Below, piece after piece: positions 1-7,832 of a DNA stretch of 64,000 bases. Every line of letters starts with the position of its first letter. Positions within the stretch are counted from its first letter, which is position 1. The position numbers were made by a program, and so were the translations under genes. The stretch is from contig CALPMT020000001.1 of the NCBI GenBank assembly GCA_943324745.2, forward strand, positions 141,076 through 205,075, written 5' to 3'. The DNA is from Chitinophaga pinensis (GTDB lineage: Bacteria; Bacteroidota; Bacteroidia; Flavobacteriales_D; Crocinitomicaceae). Below the pieces are notes generated by a model. That model ran no database searches. It saw only the letters and a list, made by a program, of their open reading frames with translations, and was not told the origin of the DNA.

Positions 1-58
1 CTCAATCCTTTATTGAATATTTGTAAAATAAATCACCCATCATACATTCTCAATTAAG

Positions 59-1129
59 TTAATTTGTTATCATTTTCCCATCCGAAAAATAAACAAAAGA
101 TTTATTAAATAATTCTAAAAGAACAGAACTTCCATAAATGGAATATAAAGCATCTTTTTGATTGCTTATCGTTGTCGTTTTTCCATCAATAGAAACTGAA
201 ACTCCTCCTTGAGAATTTCTAAAAGCAATCACATTATTTTTCAATAAATAATCATCTGGTTTATAGTTACAGACTGCTTTTTTTTCGCCATTAAATAATG
301 TAAAAAATAAGTTGTTTTCGTTCCAGATAATCACATCATCTTTAACGTCCCAAATCCCACTATTAAAATCAGTAATGTTCGTTTTTTGTCCTTGTTGATA
401 TCTCCATAAATTCCCTGCTTGATCCTCATATACTATAAACCCCCTACCCGCTTTGTAATTTTTCATGTACATTCCTTCGACATCCATAAAAGTACCTTTG
501 TCAAAAACAGCAAATGTTTTATTTATTGCGTCATTAAAACAAACAATATCTGTTCCTGCTTGAAAAGTTATACCCAACGCAGTTCCTCCTACTTCAAAAA
601 TTTTTCCATTCCAAAAAATTCGATATACATCACCATTATCTCTAAAGCCTATAATGTTTTCACCTATACAATCTGGCATATTCAAATCTCCTGTTTGCTG
701 CATAAGCTGGATAATTTCACCCCGGTATAATACATTTAAAGTTTTAAAGCGAGTGTCTTGAAAAACTACCAGACTATCTTTTACGACATAATCTCCACCA
801 AATAAAGTGAGTAGTTTTTTAACTCCTTTATCATAACTATAGATTCCTGAACCAATTTTCCAAGCTACAAGATAATCGGAGAACTTATAATTTACACTTT
901 GAATAGCTATTTGCTCAACTTTTTCACCATTATAAATCTTAAAATTTCCTCTATTATCAATATATGGCACGATATTATCACCTGCATCAAAGGAAGTTAT
1001 TCGTTGCATTTCTAATATTCGGACATTTCCTTTATAAAAAGTTTGGAAATACCCGTTGTAATCGACAAATGGTGCGACCTGTGAAAAACTCAAAGTACTT
1101 ATAAAACAGAATAATAGAATGAATCTCAT
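59..1129 (-). CDS. Secreted repeat protein, probable beta-propeller, unknown function
   Basis: A protein of about 356 residues that I cannot assign to a named family. It begins with a signal peptide (MRFILLFCFISTLSFSQ), so it is probably exported across the inner membrane. The mature part is made of about nine degenerate units of 35-40 residues. Each has a hydrophobic strand, an acidic or Asn position, an aromatic strand and a YxGK / FNGEK-like turn (for example IYNGEK, FWNGK, LFNGEK, YFSDGK). That pattern suggests a beta-propeller; this is inference. The start is set at ATG 1129. The longer reading opens with TTG at 1156 and would run through the terminator of the pdh operon just upstream. 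No catalytic motif is visible. It lies downstream of pdhC on the same strand but is cut off from it by that terminator, so it likely has its own promoter. Confidence 0.75.
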   Translation of the reverse strand: MRFILLFCFISTLSFSQVAPFVDYNGYFQTFYKGNVRILEMQRITSFDAGDNIVPYIDNRGNFKIYNGEKVEQIAIQSVNYKFSDYLVAWKIGSGIYSYDKGVKKLLTLFGGDYVVKDSLVVFQDTRFKTLNVLYRGEIIQLMQQTGDLNMPDCIGENIIGFRDNGDVYRIFWNGKIFEVGGTALGITFQAGTDIVCFNDAINKTFAVFDKGTFMDVEGMYMKNYKAGRGFIVYEDQAGNLWRYQQGQKTNITDFNSGIWDVKDDVIIWNENNLFFTLFNGEKKAVCNYKPDDYLLKNNVIAFRNSQGGVSVSIDGKTTTISNQKDALYSIYGSSVLLELFNKSFVYFSDGKMITN

Positions 1130-1135
1130 CGGAGT

Positions 1136-1171
1136 AAAAAAAAACGTCCTTTTCAAAAGAAAAGGACGTTT
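1136..1171 (-). terminator. Rho-independent terminator of the pdhA-pdhC operon
   Basis: A perfect 13-bp inverted repeat (arms 1142-1154 and 1159-1171) encloses a 4-base loop. On the minus strand it is followed by a run of T residues (plus-strand A tract 1136-1144). It begins 22 bases after the pdhC stop codon. It also overlaps the TTG reading of the next gene, which supports that gene's ATG at 1129. Confidence 0.88.
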
Positions 1172-1193
1172 AAAAATAAGTATATTATTAGAA

Positions 1194-2447
1194 TTAAACT
1201 AACATTGAAACTGGATTCTCCAAGTAACCTTTTAGTGTTTGTAGGAAGGAAGCACCAGATGCTCCGTCTACTACTCGGTGGTCACAAGACAATGTTAATT
1301 TCATAACATTTCCTGGTACAACTTGCCCATTTTTTACTACAGGAACTTCACTAATTCCACCAACTGCAAGAATACAACTATCCGGAGAATTAATGATTGC
1401 AGTAAAAGAATCAATACCAAACATTCCTAAGTTAGAAATTGTAAATGTATTACCTTCCCAATCTGAAGGTTGTAATTTTTTATCTTTTGCTTTTTGCGCG
1501 AATTGTTTAACTTCTTCACCGATTTGTGACAACCCTTTGGTATCTGCAAAACGAACAACAGGAACTAACAAACCATCTTCCACAGCCACCGCAACACCAA
1601 TATGAACATGGTTATTACGACGAATCACATCACCTAGCCAAGAAGAATTTATTGCAGGATGTTGTTTTAACGAAAGTGCAACTGCTTTAACTACCATGTC
1701 ATTAAAAGATACTTTAACTCCTTCTTTTGTATTGATAACTTTACGTACTGCTATTGCATGATCCATATTCACGTCTACTGTTAAGTAGAAATGTGGTGCT
1801 GTAAATAAACTTTCAGAAAGTCTACGTGCAATTACTTTACGCATTTGAGAAACTGGCTCATCTACAAAAGATTCTACTCCAGCAACAGATGTGTAATTTA
1901 CGCCACCTACTGCAGGTGTATAAGGTACATAATGATCTATGTCACGCTTAACTATTCGTCCGCCGTCACCAGTTCCATTTACTGCATTAATATCAATTCC
2001 TTTTTCTTCTGCTAATTTTTTAGCTAATGGTGAGGCAAGTGTTCTACCACCATCATTAGAAACAGTTAATGGCGCAGCTTTAACAACAGGAGGAGCAACA
2101 GGTACTGGTGCAGCTACAGTTGGTGTTGCACTTGGAGTAACTGCAACAGGAGCTTCTACTTTTTCTTCTACCACTGGAGCACCAGCTAATAAACTGGAAA
2201 TATCTTCCCCTGGAGCACCAATAATGGCTAAAATAGCATTTACAGGTGCAGCTTTTGTTTTCTCAACACCTATATGTAAAAGAGTTCCATCAAAAAATGA
2301 TTCGAACTCCATCGTAGCTTTGTCTGTTTCAATTTCAGCTAATAATTCTCCATTAGCAACTGTATCACCCACTTTTTTATGCCATTCAGCTACAACTCCT
2401 TCCGTCATTGTATCACTCAATTTAGGCATATAAATTACTTCAGCCAT
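1194..2447 (-). CDS. pdhC: Pyruvate dehydrogenase E2, dihydrolipoamide acetyltransferase
   Basis: Transfers the acetyl group from lipoyl-lysine to CoA in the cytoplasmic pyruvate dehydrogenase complex. The 417-residue protein has one N-terminal lipoyl domain (residues 1-75, with the lipoylated Lys43 in ETDKATMEF). An Ala/Pro/Val-rich linker follows, then a peripheral subunit-binding domain near residues 134-175 (ASPLAKKLAEEKGIDI...GDGGRIVKRDI). The C-terminal catalytic acetyltransferase domain ends with the HxxxD motif (His390, Asp394 in DHRVVDG). A single lipoyl domain is the simpler end of the family. It lies 12 bases after pdhA on the same strand, and the pair surely forms an operon ending at the hairpin 1136-1171. 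No E1-beta gene is present nearby. Confidence 0.97.
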   Translation of the reverse strand: MAEVIYMPKLSDTMTEGVVAEWHKKVGDTVANGELLAEIETDKATMEFESFFDGTLLHIGVEKTKAAPVNAILAIIGAPGEDISSLLAGAPVVEEKVEAPVAVTPSATPTVAAPVPVAPPVVKAAPLTVSNDGGRTLASPLAKKLAEEKGIDINAVNGTGDGGRIVKRDIDHYVPYTPAVGGVNYTSVAGVESFVDEPVSQMRKVIARRLSESLFTAPHFYLTVDVNMDHAIAVRKVINTKEGVKVSFNDMVVKAVALSLKQHPAINSSWLGDVIRRNNHVHIGVAVAVEDGLLVPVVRFADTKGLSQIGEEVKQFAQKAKDKKLQPSDWEGNTFTISNLGMFGIDSFTAIINSPDSCILAVGGISEVPVVKNGQVVPGNVMKLTLSCDHRVVDGASGASFLQTLKGYLENPVSMLV

Positions 2448-2459
2448 TTTATATATTTT

Positions 2460-3512
2460 TTAGTATTCTTTAATGTAAGGATAATCTTTTTGCATGTACA
2501 CATCTTCGTACAATTCTTCTGGTGCTGGGTATGGAGAATTTTCAGCAAATTCGATAGACTCTTCTACTTCTTTTTTAACCCAAGCTGCGATATCTGTAAT
2601 TTCAGTATCGTTTAACCATTTATTTTCTTTGATCACATCTAAACAATGATCGATTGGATCTTTTTCCATCCACTCAGCCACCTCTTCTTTCGTGCGGTAT
2701 TTTTGGGGATCAGACATAGAGTGACCTTTAAAACGATACGTTCTAATATCTAACAATGTTGGTCCATCTCCTCTTCTTGCACGTTCGCAAGCCTCCGAGA
2801 TTGCTTCGTGTACGGCTTCAGGAGACATACCATTCACAGATTTAGAAGGCATCTCATAGGAATCACCGATTTTAGATAAGTCTTGAACGTTTGTAGAACG
2901 CTCAACTGACGTACCCATCGCATAGTTATTATTTTCAATAATATAAATAACAGGAAGCTTCCACATCATTGCCATGTTAAAAGTTTCGTGCAAAGCTCCT
3001 TGACGTACAGCACCATCCCCCATAGAAACGAAACAAACATTGTCTGTTCCTTTGTATTTTTCAGCAAAGGCTACACCAGTACCCATTGGAATTTGAGCTC
3101 CAACAATTCCGTGTCCACCCATGAAGTTTTTTTCTTTATCAAAAAAGTGCATTGATCCGCCTTTCCCTTTCGAACAACCAGTTGTACGACCATAAAGTTC
3201 AGCCATCAATACACGTGGATTTGTCCCTAATGCTAATGGATGAGCATGATCACGATAGGTAGTCATGTGACTATCTGTTGGTCGAGACGCTGTAATAGTC
3301 CCTGCAACGATTGCTTCTTGACCAATGTATAAATGACAAAAACCTCCGAATTTTTGCTGAATATATAACTGACCTACTTTTTCTTCGAAACGACGAATTA
3401 ATAACATATCAGTATACCACTTAATATACGTTTCTTTTGAAAATTTAGTAGTACCAGTGGAAGTACTTTTCTTTGTCGTTTTCGTTGGTTTAACAACTGC
3501 TTTTGTAGCCAT
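2460..3512 (-). CDS. pdhA: Pyruvate dehydrogenase E1 component, alpha subunit
   Basis: Thiamine diphosphate-dependent decarboxylation of pyruvate and reductive acetylation of lipoyl-E2. The protein has 350 residues. The ThDP/Mg signature begins with GDG at 165-167 and ends with NNN at 194-196. Other family hallmarks are the RRFEEKVGQLY helix, the ETFNMA segment and the phosphorylation-loop-like YRFKGHSMSDP stretch. The first ~25 residues are Lys/Thr/Ser-rich and probably disordered. An alpha-type E1 needs a separate beta subunit, which is not in this window; in many Bacteroidota pdhB lies at another locus. ATG start at 3512, first gene of the pdhA-pdhC operon. Confidence 0.97.
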   Translation of the reverse strand: MATKAVVKPTKTTKKSTSTGTTKFSKETYIKWYTDMLLIRRFEEKVGQLYIQQKFGGFCHLYIGQEAIVAGTITASRPTDSHMTTYRDHAHPLALGTNPRVLMAELYGRTTGCSKGKGGSMHFFDKEKNFMGGHGIVGAQIPMGTGVAFAEKYKGTDNVCFVSMGDGAVRQGALHETFNMAMMWKLPVIYIIENNNYAMGTSVERSTNVQDLSKIGDSYEMPSKSVNGMSPEAVHEAISEACERARRGDGPTLLDIRTYRFKGHSMSDPQKYRTKEEVAEWMEKDPIDHCLDVIKENKWLNDTEITDIAAWVKKEVEESIEFAENSPYPAPEELYEDVYMQKDYPYIKEY

Positions 3513-3538
3513 ATAACTTTCTGTTAAATTTCAATCTA

Positions 3539-3546
3539 CAAATATA
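3539..3546 (-). promoter_or_regulatory. Possible -7 element for pdhA-pdhC
   Basis: On the minus strand the sequence reads TATATTTG, matching the Bacteroidota TANNTTTG element 27 bases upstream of the pdhA ATG. The -33 position, 20 bases further upstream, reads GTG instead of TTG, so this is a partial match. Confidence 0.4.
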
Positions 3547-3622
3547 TAAAGGAAATATCTAAAAAACACGTTTTAATCAATCTTATCACGTAGTTTATAA
3601 GCATCTATTTGTGAATAAACAT

Positions 3623-4552
3623 TCACCAATTAATAGAAGGATATTGAATGGAAAATTCTTTTATTTTTTGTGCTGTATTCTGTTCAAATTCAATTGATTT
3701 TACACTTTCAGGATAGCGTATTTTATGCGTTTTAAGCACTCTTATTTTTCTAATTTCTTTTGTGATTTCTTTTGTCAAATCATCAAAAAATATGTTTTCA
3801 AAATGGCTGTAAACAAATTCAACTGCTTGATTGTCAGGATGAATTAAATCTTCTTTATAAAATCGGTAATCTCTTAAAACATCTATTACTAATTCATATG
3901 AAGGAAAATATTTAGCATCAGTCAATTCTGAGAGTTGATTCGTTAATTCAATCAATCTTGCTTTACTTCTATTGTTTTCAATGATTCCATCTTTAATGTG
4001 TCTTACAGGACTCACCGTAAATACAATTTCAATATCAGGATTCAATTCATAAATTTTAGACATACACATTTCCCAATCATGCCGCATTTCTCCAACAGTG
4101 CTAAGAACTTTCTTAAAGTTTACAGGAGGTTGTTTATGGCAATTTGCGACAACTGAACCATAGCTTTCATTTTCATAAGCAAATGAAGTGCCAAATGTTA
4201 CAAATAAAAAATTTGAATTTTGAATTGAGTTTATTAATTCATTCTGAATCAAAGCTAATTTCTCAATTAATTTTGATTTTTCGAGATCGTAAATAGTACC
4301 TGCACTGAACCATGAAAAATATAAATCATCTCTTTTTAAAATAGAAGATTCAAAATTTTCAATCAATATTAAATTTGCAAGAGCTGTAGGATGAAAAATC
4401 GTTCCAAATGGATTAGAACTAACATGGAAACCACTTTCTTTTAATTTAAGTGCGATCTCATCAGAGAAACAACTTCCTAAAAGTGTTATTCTATCACCAA
4501 TTTTAATTTTCTTAACCGAAACTTCTGGATTAAAATCTAATTGTAATTTCAT
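3623..4552 (-). CDS. GSCFA domain protein, probable glycan esterase-like enzyme
   Basis: A 309-residue protein of the GSCFA family, named after the motif seen here as LLGSCFSDEI (Gly26-Ser27-Cys28-Phe29). Other conserved-looking stretches are NPFGTIFHP (48-55), FVTFGTSFAY (about 117-126) and VFTVSPVRH (about 179-187), which resemble the blocks of SGNH-type hydrolases. The family is uncharacterised as far as I know; a role in modifying a surface polysaccharide is inferred from the neighbours. It has no signal peptide, so it probably acts in the cytoplasm. Its ATG directly follows the TAA of the deacetylase-like gene (TAAATG), and it is the last gene of the radC-wecB operon. Confidence 0.85.
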   Translation of the reverse strand: MKLQLDFNPEVSVKKIKIGDRITLLGSCFSDEIALKLKESGFHVSSNPFGTIFHPTALANLILIENFESSILKRDDLYFSWFSAGTIYDLEKSKLIEKLALIQNELINSIQNSNFLFVTFGTSFAYENESYGSVVANCHKQPPVNFKKVLSTVGEMRHDWEMCMSKIYELNPDIEIVFTVSPVRHIKDGIIENNRSKARLIELTNQLSELTDAKYFPSYELVIDVLRDYRFYKEDLIHPDNQAVEFVYSHFENIFFDDLTKEITKEIRKIRVLKTHKIRYPESVKSIEFEQNTAQKIKEFSIQYPSINW

Positions 4553-5839
4553 TTAATGTGTATGTAAATCAATAGTAAAATCGTACAATTCTTTCCAATC
4601 TTTCCACCTTCCATAATTTGAAATAGATTCATTGTGCCACAGTGGAATAAACTCCCCACCATAAGTCGTAATTTCTTGATATAAACTTTCCACTTTATTC
4701 TTACTCTCAGAAAGTGAGCAGTTTAAATAATCTAAAAATGTAACATCCATATAACAGAAAGAATGAACTGTAATATTTGAAATGGAATTTTTAGGTAAAT
4801 CAAAAAAAAGAAAAGGCCTAGCGGTACCCGCTCTAAATCCAACATTAGATGCGTAACCCATAGAATAATCATGTTCGACTTTATATTGTTGAAGATTCCT
4901 GTAGGTAAATGGTAGGTTTAATTTTAAATAATGTTGACGAGACAATAATACATCTTGCTCAAGAATTTCTTTGAGTCTAACTATTTCTTTTTCCAAATAA
5001 AAAGTGCTAAAATTTGACTTGTAACTCGGATGAATACCTACTTCAATATTACTTGCAATATCCTGAATGAGTGTGATATGTCTTTTATCTAGTGATGAAA
5101 CATTTCGATCATATTTTGCAAAATCACCAATTAACCAAAAAACAAGTGGTTCAATTTGTAGGTTTTTAAGAGCCAAAATCTCATCAAAAGTATCATATGG
5201 ATCTTTATGTTTTCCCAGTTTAACATTCTTTCTCATTGCTAATGAAACCTGATTTTTTTTCCAACGGTCTTTAAGTATACCAACCCAACTTCTCAAGCCT
5301 TCTTTCCATTGATATGCTCGAACATTGTCGATATCAAAAGTTGGTATAAATGTGATTGGTAATTCATAATAAGGAATGGCTTTTTGATATTCCTTCTCCA
5401 TAAACGAAATTAAATCTTCACACCAATGATCACAAATACATTGTTCTAACCAATCAAAACGAAATTGCAAACTATTTGTAGCTTCAAAACGATCATGAAC
5501 ATCTCTTTTTTCAATTAAATACTCCTCGTAGCGCGTTATGATATAAAATATGGAGGCTATTGGATCTACAATTCCATTAAACGTTAAACATTCTTCTTGA
5601 TAAAAAAGTGTTTTTTCTATTTGATATTCAATTATTTCTTCTGAAAATAATACCTCCGAAGGTAAAATTTGCAATCCTGAATCAAAATGTTTTCCAGAAT
5701 AATTAAATTTGAATCCTTCAAGTACTTCATAATAAATAGGGTCATTTGTAATTTGATAAGCAATTTTTCGGTCCTTGAAAATAAAATCAAAGACATAGAC
5801 TAATCTCTCACTTACCTCTTCAACGAAAATGACAATCAT
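4553..5839 (-). CDS. Polysaccharide deacetylase-like protein with N-terminal DUF7033-type domain
   Basis: A 428-residue protein. Residues 1-150 resemble the N-terminal domain found in front of Bacteroidota polysaccharide deacetylase-like proteins. The rest looks like a NodB-type TIM barrel: FIPTFDIDN (Asp169 and Asp171, the usual first motif) and VGIHPSYKSN near residue 272 (an HPS block). Near the C-terminus are a FRAGTARPF stretch and an IPLWHNESIS motif. The reaction is likely hydrolysis of an N-acetyl or other group on a glycan, but activity is not proven by these motifs. No signal peptide is evident. It abuts wecB upstream and the GSCFA gene downstream with no intervening base, so all three are probably co-translated. 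Confidence 0.8.
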   Translation of the reverse strand: MIVIFVEEVSERLVYVFDFIFKDRKIAYQITNDPIYYEVLEGFKFNYSGKHFDSGLQILPSEVLFSEEIIEYQIEKTLFYQEECLTFNGIVDPIASIFYIITRYEEYLIEKRDVHDRFEATNSLQFRFDWLEQCICDHWCEDLISFMEKEYQKAIPYYELPITFIPTFDIDNVRAYQWKEGLRSWVGILKDRWKKNQVSLAMRKNVKLGKHKDPYDTFDEILALKNLQIEPLVFWLIGDFAKYDRNVSSLDKRHITLIQDIASNIEVGIHPSYKSNFSTFYLEKEIVRLKEILEQDVLLSRQHYLKLNLPFTYRNLQQYKVEHDYSMGYASNVGFRAGTARPFLFFDLPKNSISNITVHSFCYMDVTFLDYLNCSLSESKNKVESLYQEITTYGGEFIPLWHNESISNYGRWKDWKELYDFTIDLHTH

Positions 5840-6988
5840 TTAACTAAGTGTTTCAATTATTTTTTCTAAGATAAATTCAGAAGCCTTTCCGTCCCCAAAA
5901 AGATTTGGAAATGTGTAATCCTTTTTAACAAGCAGTTTATTGGCAGCCTCAACAATTCTAGTTTCATCAGAGTCAGTAACGATGGCGTTTCCATTTTGCA
6001 CGATTTCTACCCATTCTGTTTCAGGTCGAAGAATAACACAAGGTTTCTGAAAGAAATAAGCTTCTTTTTGTAAGCCTCCACTGTCCGTGATAATCAATTC
6101 GGCATTTTTTTCGAGGGCTATAATATCTAAAAAACCTGCTGGAGGAATAATTTTAAATTTAGGATTTGAATAAACTAAATTCTTGTTTTGATCATTTAGT
6201 AAAAGTTCCATCATCTTTTTTGTCCTAGGGTGAATAGGAAGAACGATTGTGAAATTAGTTACTTGTTGAATATAATTTAAAGCATTAAAAATAGCGTTTA
6301 ATCTTGTTGCTTCATCAGTATTAGCATTTCTATGAATAGTTACTAAAATAAACGTTTCATTTTTCAAACCCTCAACTTCCAAAATAGATGCTTTTTGATC
6401 GGAGATATTTGAAAAATGTAAACTATTATCAAACATGATGTCGCCACATAGATATGTATGAGGTTTATCAATGGTAGCCTTGAAGTTGTTTTCTAATGAA
6501 AAACCCTCTTTTTTTAAGTTGTCAATTGCAGTTTGTGTAGGACAAAATAATAATGTAGAAATATGATCAGATAATATTCTATTGATTTCTTCAGGCATTG
6601 CTTTATTGAAACTTCTCAATCCTGCTTCAATATGAAAAATAGGTAAATGTAATTTACCTGCGGCTAATGCAGCTGCAACAGTTGAATTTGTATCCCCATA
6701 AATAATTATACCATTTGGTTTTTCAGATTCAATTAATTTTTCAACTCCTTCTAAGATTCTAGCTGTTTGTTGTCCATGCGATCCACTACCTACTTGTAAA
6801 TTAAAATCAGGCTGAGGAATTCCGAGTTCATCAAAAAATATCGATGACATATTTTCATCATAATGTTGTCCAGTATGAACAATAATTTCTTGAATTTGAT
6901 CAGAAAAATTATTTTTAATAGCACGACTTATAGCTGCTGCTTTGATTATTTGTGGACGTGCCCCAATGATTGTAATAATTTTTTTCAT
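5840..6988 (-). CDS. wecB: UDP-N-acetylglucosamine 2-epimerase (non-hydrolysing)
   Basis: Interconverts UDP-GlcNAc and UDP-ManNAc in the cytoplasm to supply ManNAc-type sugars for surface polysaccharides. The 382 residues match the family in full length. The N-terminal Rossmann glycine motif is IIGARPQIIK (residues 7-16), followed by HTGQHYDENM (38-47), GDTNST (98-103) and the conserved HIEAGLRS...MPEEINR segment (119-137). SGGLQKE lies in the C-terminal nucleotide-binding half. It is flanked at zero spacing by radC upstream and the deacetylase-like gene downstream. No wecC or glycosyltransferase is adjacent, so its product must feed a pathway encoded elsewhere, possibly the glycan block at 10-17 kb. 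Confidence 0.95.
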   Translation of the reverse strand: MKKIITIIGARPQIIKAAAISRAIKNNFSDQIQEIIVHTGQHYDENMSSIFFDELGIPQPDFNLQVGSGSHGQQTARILEGVEKLIESEKPNGIIIYGDTNSTVAAALAAGKLHLPIFHIEAGLRSFNKAMPEEINRILSDHISTLLFCPTQTAIDNLKKEGFSLENNFKATIDKPHTYLCGDIMFDNSLHFSNISDQKASILEVEGLKNETFILVTIHRNANTDEATRLNAIFNALNYIQQVTNFTIVLPIHPRTKKMMELLLNDQNKNLVYSNPKFKIIPPAGFLDIIALEKNAELIITDSGGLQKEAYFFQKPCVILRPETEWVEIVQNGNAIVTDSDETRIVEAANKLLVKKDYTFPNLFGDGKASEFILEKIIETLS

Positions 6989-7675
6989 TTATAATAAATT
7001 TTTATCAGCATAGCTAAAGTAACCATTATTTGTAATGATGAGATGATCCATCACATTAATTTCTATCATTTTACCTAATTCAACTATTTTAGAGGTAAGT
7101 TTATTATCTTGAATACTGGGAGTTAAATTACCTGAAGGATGATTATGAACTAATATTATTCGGGTCGCGTATACGTCTAACGCCGCTTTAAATATAAGTC
7201 TTATATCAACTGAAGTAGAGCTAATTCCTCCTTGAGAAATTTTTACTGATTTAATTAATTTATTTCGCTGATTCAGTAAACCAATATGGAATTCCTCAAC
7301 GTTTAAATCACCAAAAATAGGTCGAAAATACAAATAAGATTTCTCCGAACAATTTATAATCATATCTTTTCGTGAAAAAACATCTCTTCTCCTACCTAAT
7401 TCAAATGATGCCATCAATATAGTTGCTTTCGCTTTTCCAATGCCTTTAAATTTACATAAATCATCACAACTCATACGTGCAAATAAATCCAAATCATTAT
7501 TTAATTCTGTTAGAATTTCTTTTGAAAGATCAACTGCAGAAGCTTTTTTATAACCTGTTCCTAATAATAATGCTACTAATTCCGAATCCGTCAAAGCTCC
7601 TAATCCTCTCTGGATCATTTTTTCTCTAGGTCTATCTTCAATTACCCAATCTTTAATAGGTTGATTTTGATACAT
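6989..7675 (-). CDS. radC: RadC family JAB/MPN metalloprotein
   Basis: A 228-residue RadC-type protein. The N-terminal helical UPF0758 part spans residues 1-100 and contains a helix-hairpin-helix-like GIGKAKA segment at 78-84. The JAB1/MPN metalloprotease-like domain has the JAMM residues Glu128, His177, His179, Ser181 and Asp190 (HNHPSGNLTPSIQD), all present. RadC was once linked to DNA repair, but the function remains unclear. It is the first gene of the four-gene minus-strand run radC-wecB-deacetylase-GSCFA. Its TAA is immediately followed by the wecB ATG. The DNA-related annotation next to glycan genes is odd and may reflect only chromosomal habit. Confidence 0.94.
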   Translation of the reverse strand: MYQNQPIKDWVIEDRPREKMIQRGLGALTDSELVALLLGTGYKKASAVDLSKEILTELNNDLDLFARMSCDDLCKFKGIGKAKATILMASFELGRRRDVFSRKDMIINCSEKSYLYFRPIFGDLNVEEFHIGLLNQRNKLIKSVKISQGGISSTSVDIRLIFKAALDVYATRIILVHNHPSGNLTPSIQDNKLTSKIVELGKMIEINVMDHLIITNNGYFSYADKNLL

Positions 7676-7802
7676 ATTTTACACTTTTCTTATTTAAATT
7701 AATAAAAAAGTTAATTTAAACATACAAAAAACATCGAAATCTTGTCAATAACCTTGTTTAAAAGTAGCAGATAAACGTTCGACACCCATAAGTGAGTAAT
7801 CT

Positions 7803-7810
7803 TAACTTTG
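7803..7810 (+). promoter_or_regulatory. Possible -7 element for the NagZ-like gene
   Basis: TAACTTTG matches TANNTTTG 22 bases before the ATG at 7833. A TTC (7778-7780) sits 22 bases upstream where TTG would be expected. It lies in the 157-bp divergent region between radC and the NagZ-like gene. Confidence 0.4.
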
Positions 7811-7832
7811 TTCGATATTAATAAATACACTC

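Noticed and set aside
419..730. Plus-strand reading frame of 103 codons opposite the secreted repeat protein
   Set aside because: It lies wholly inside a better gene on the other strand, has no recognisable domain and has the biased composition of an antisense shadow.
1939..2433. Plus-strand frame of 164 codons opposite pdhC, rich in Ala/Thr/Gly
   Set aside because: It is the antisense of the Ala/Pro/Val-rich E2 linker; no family resemblance.
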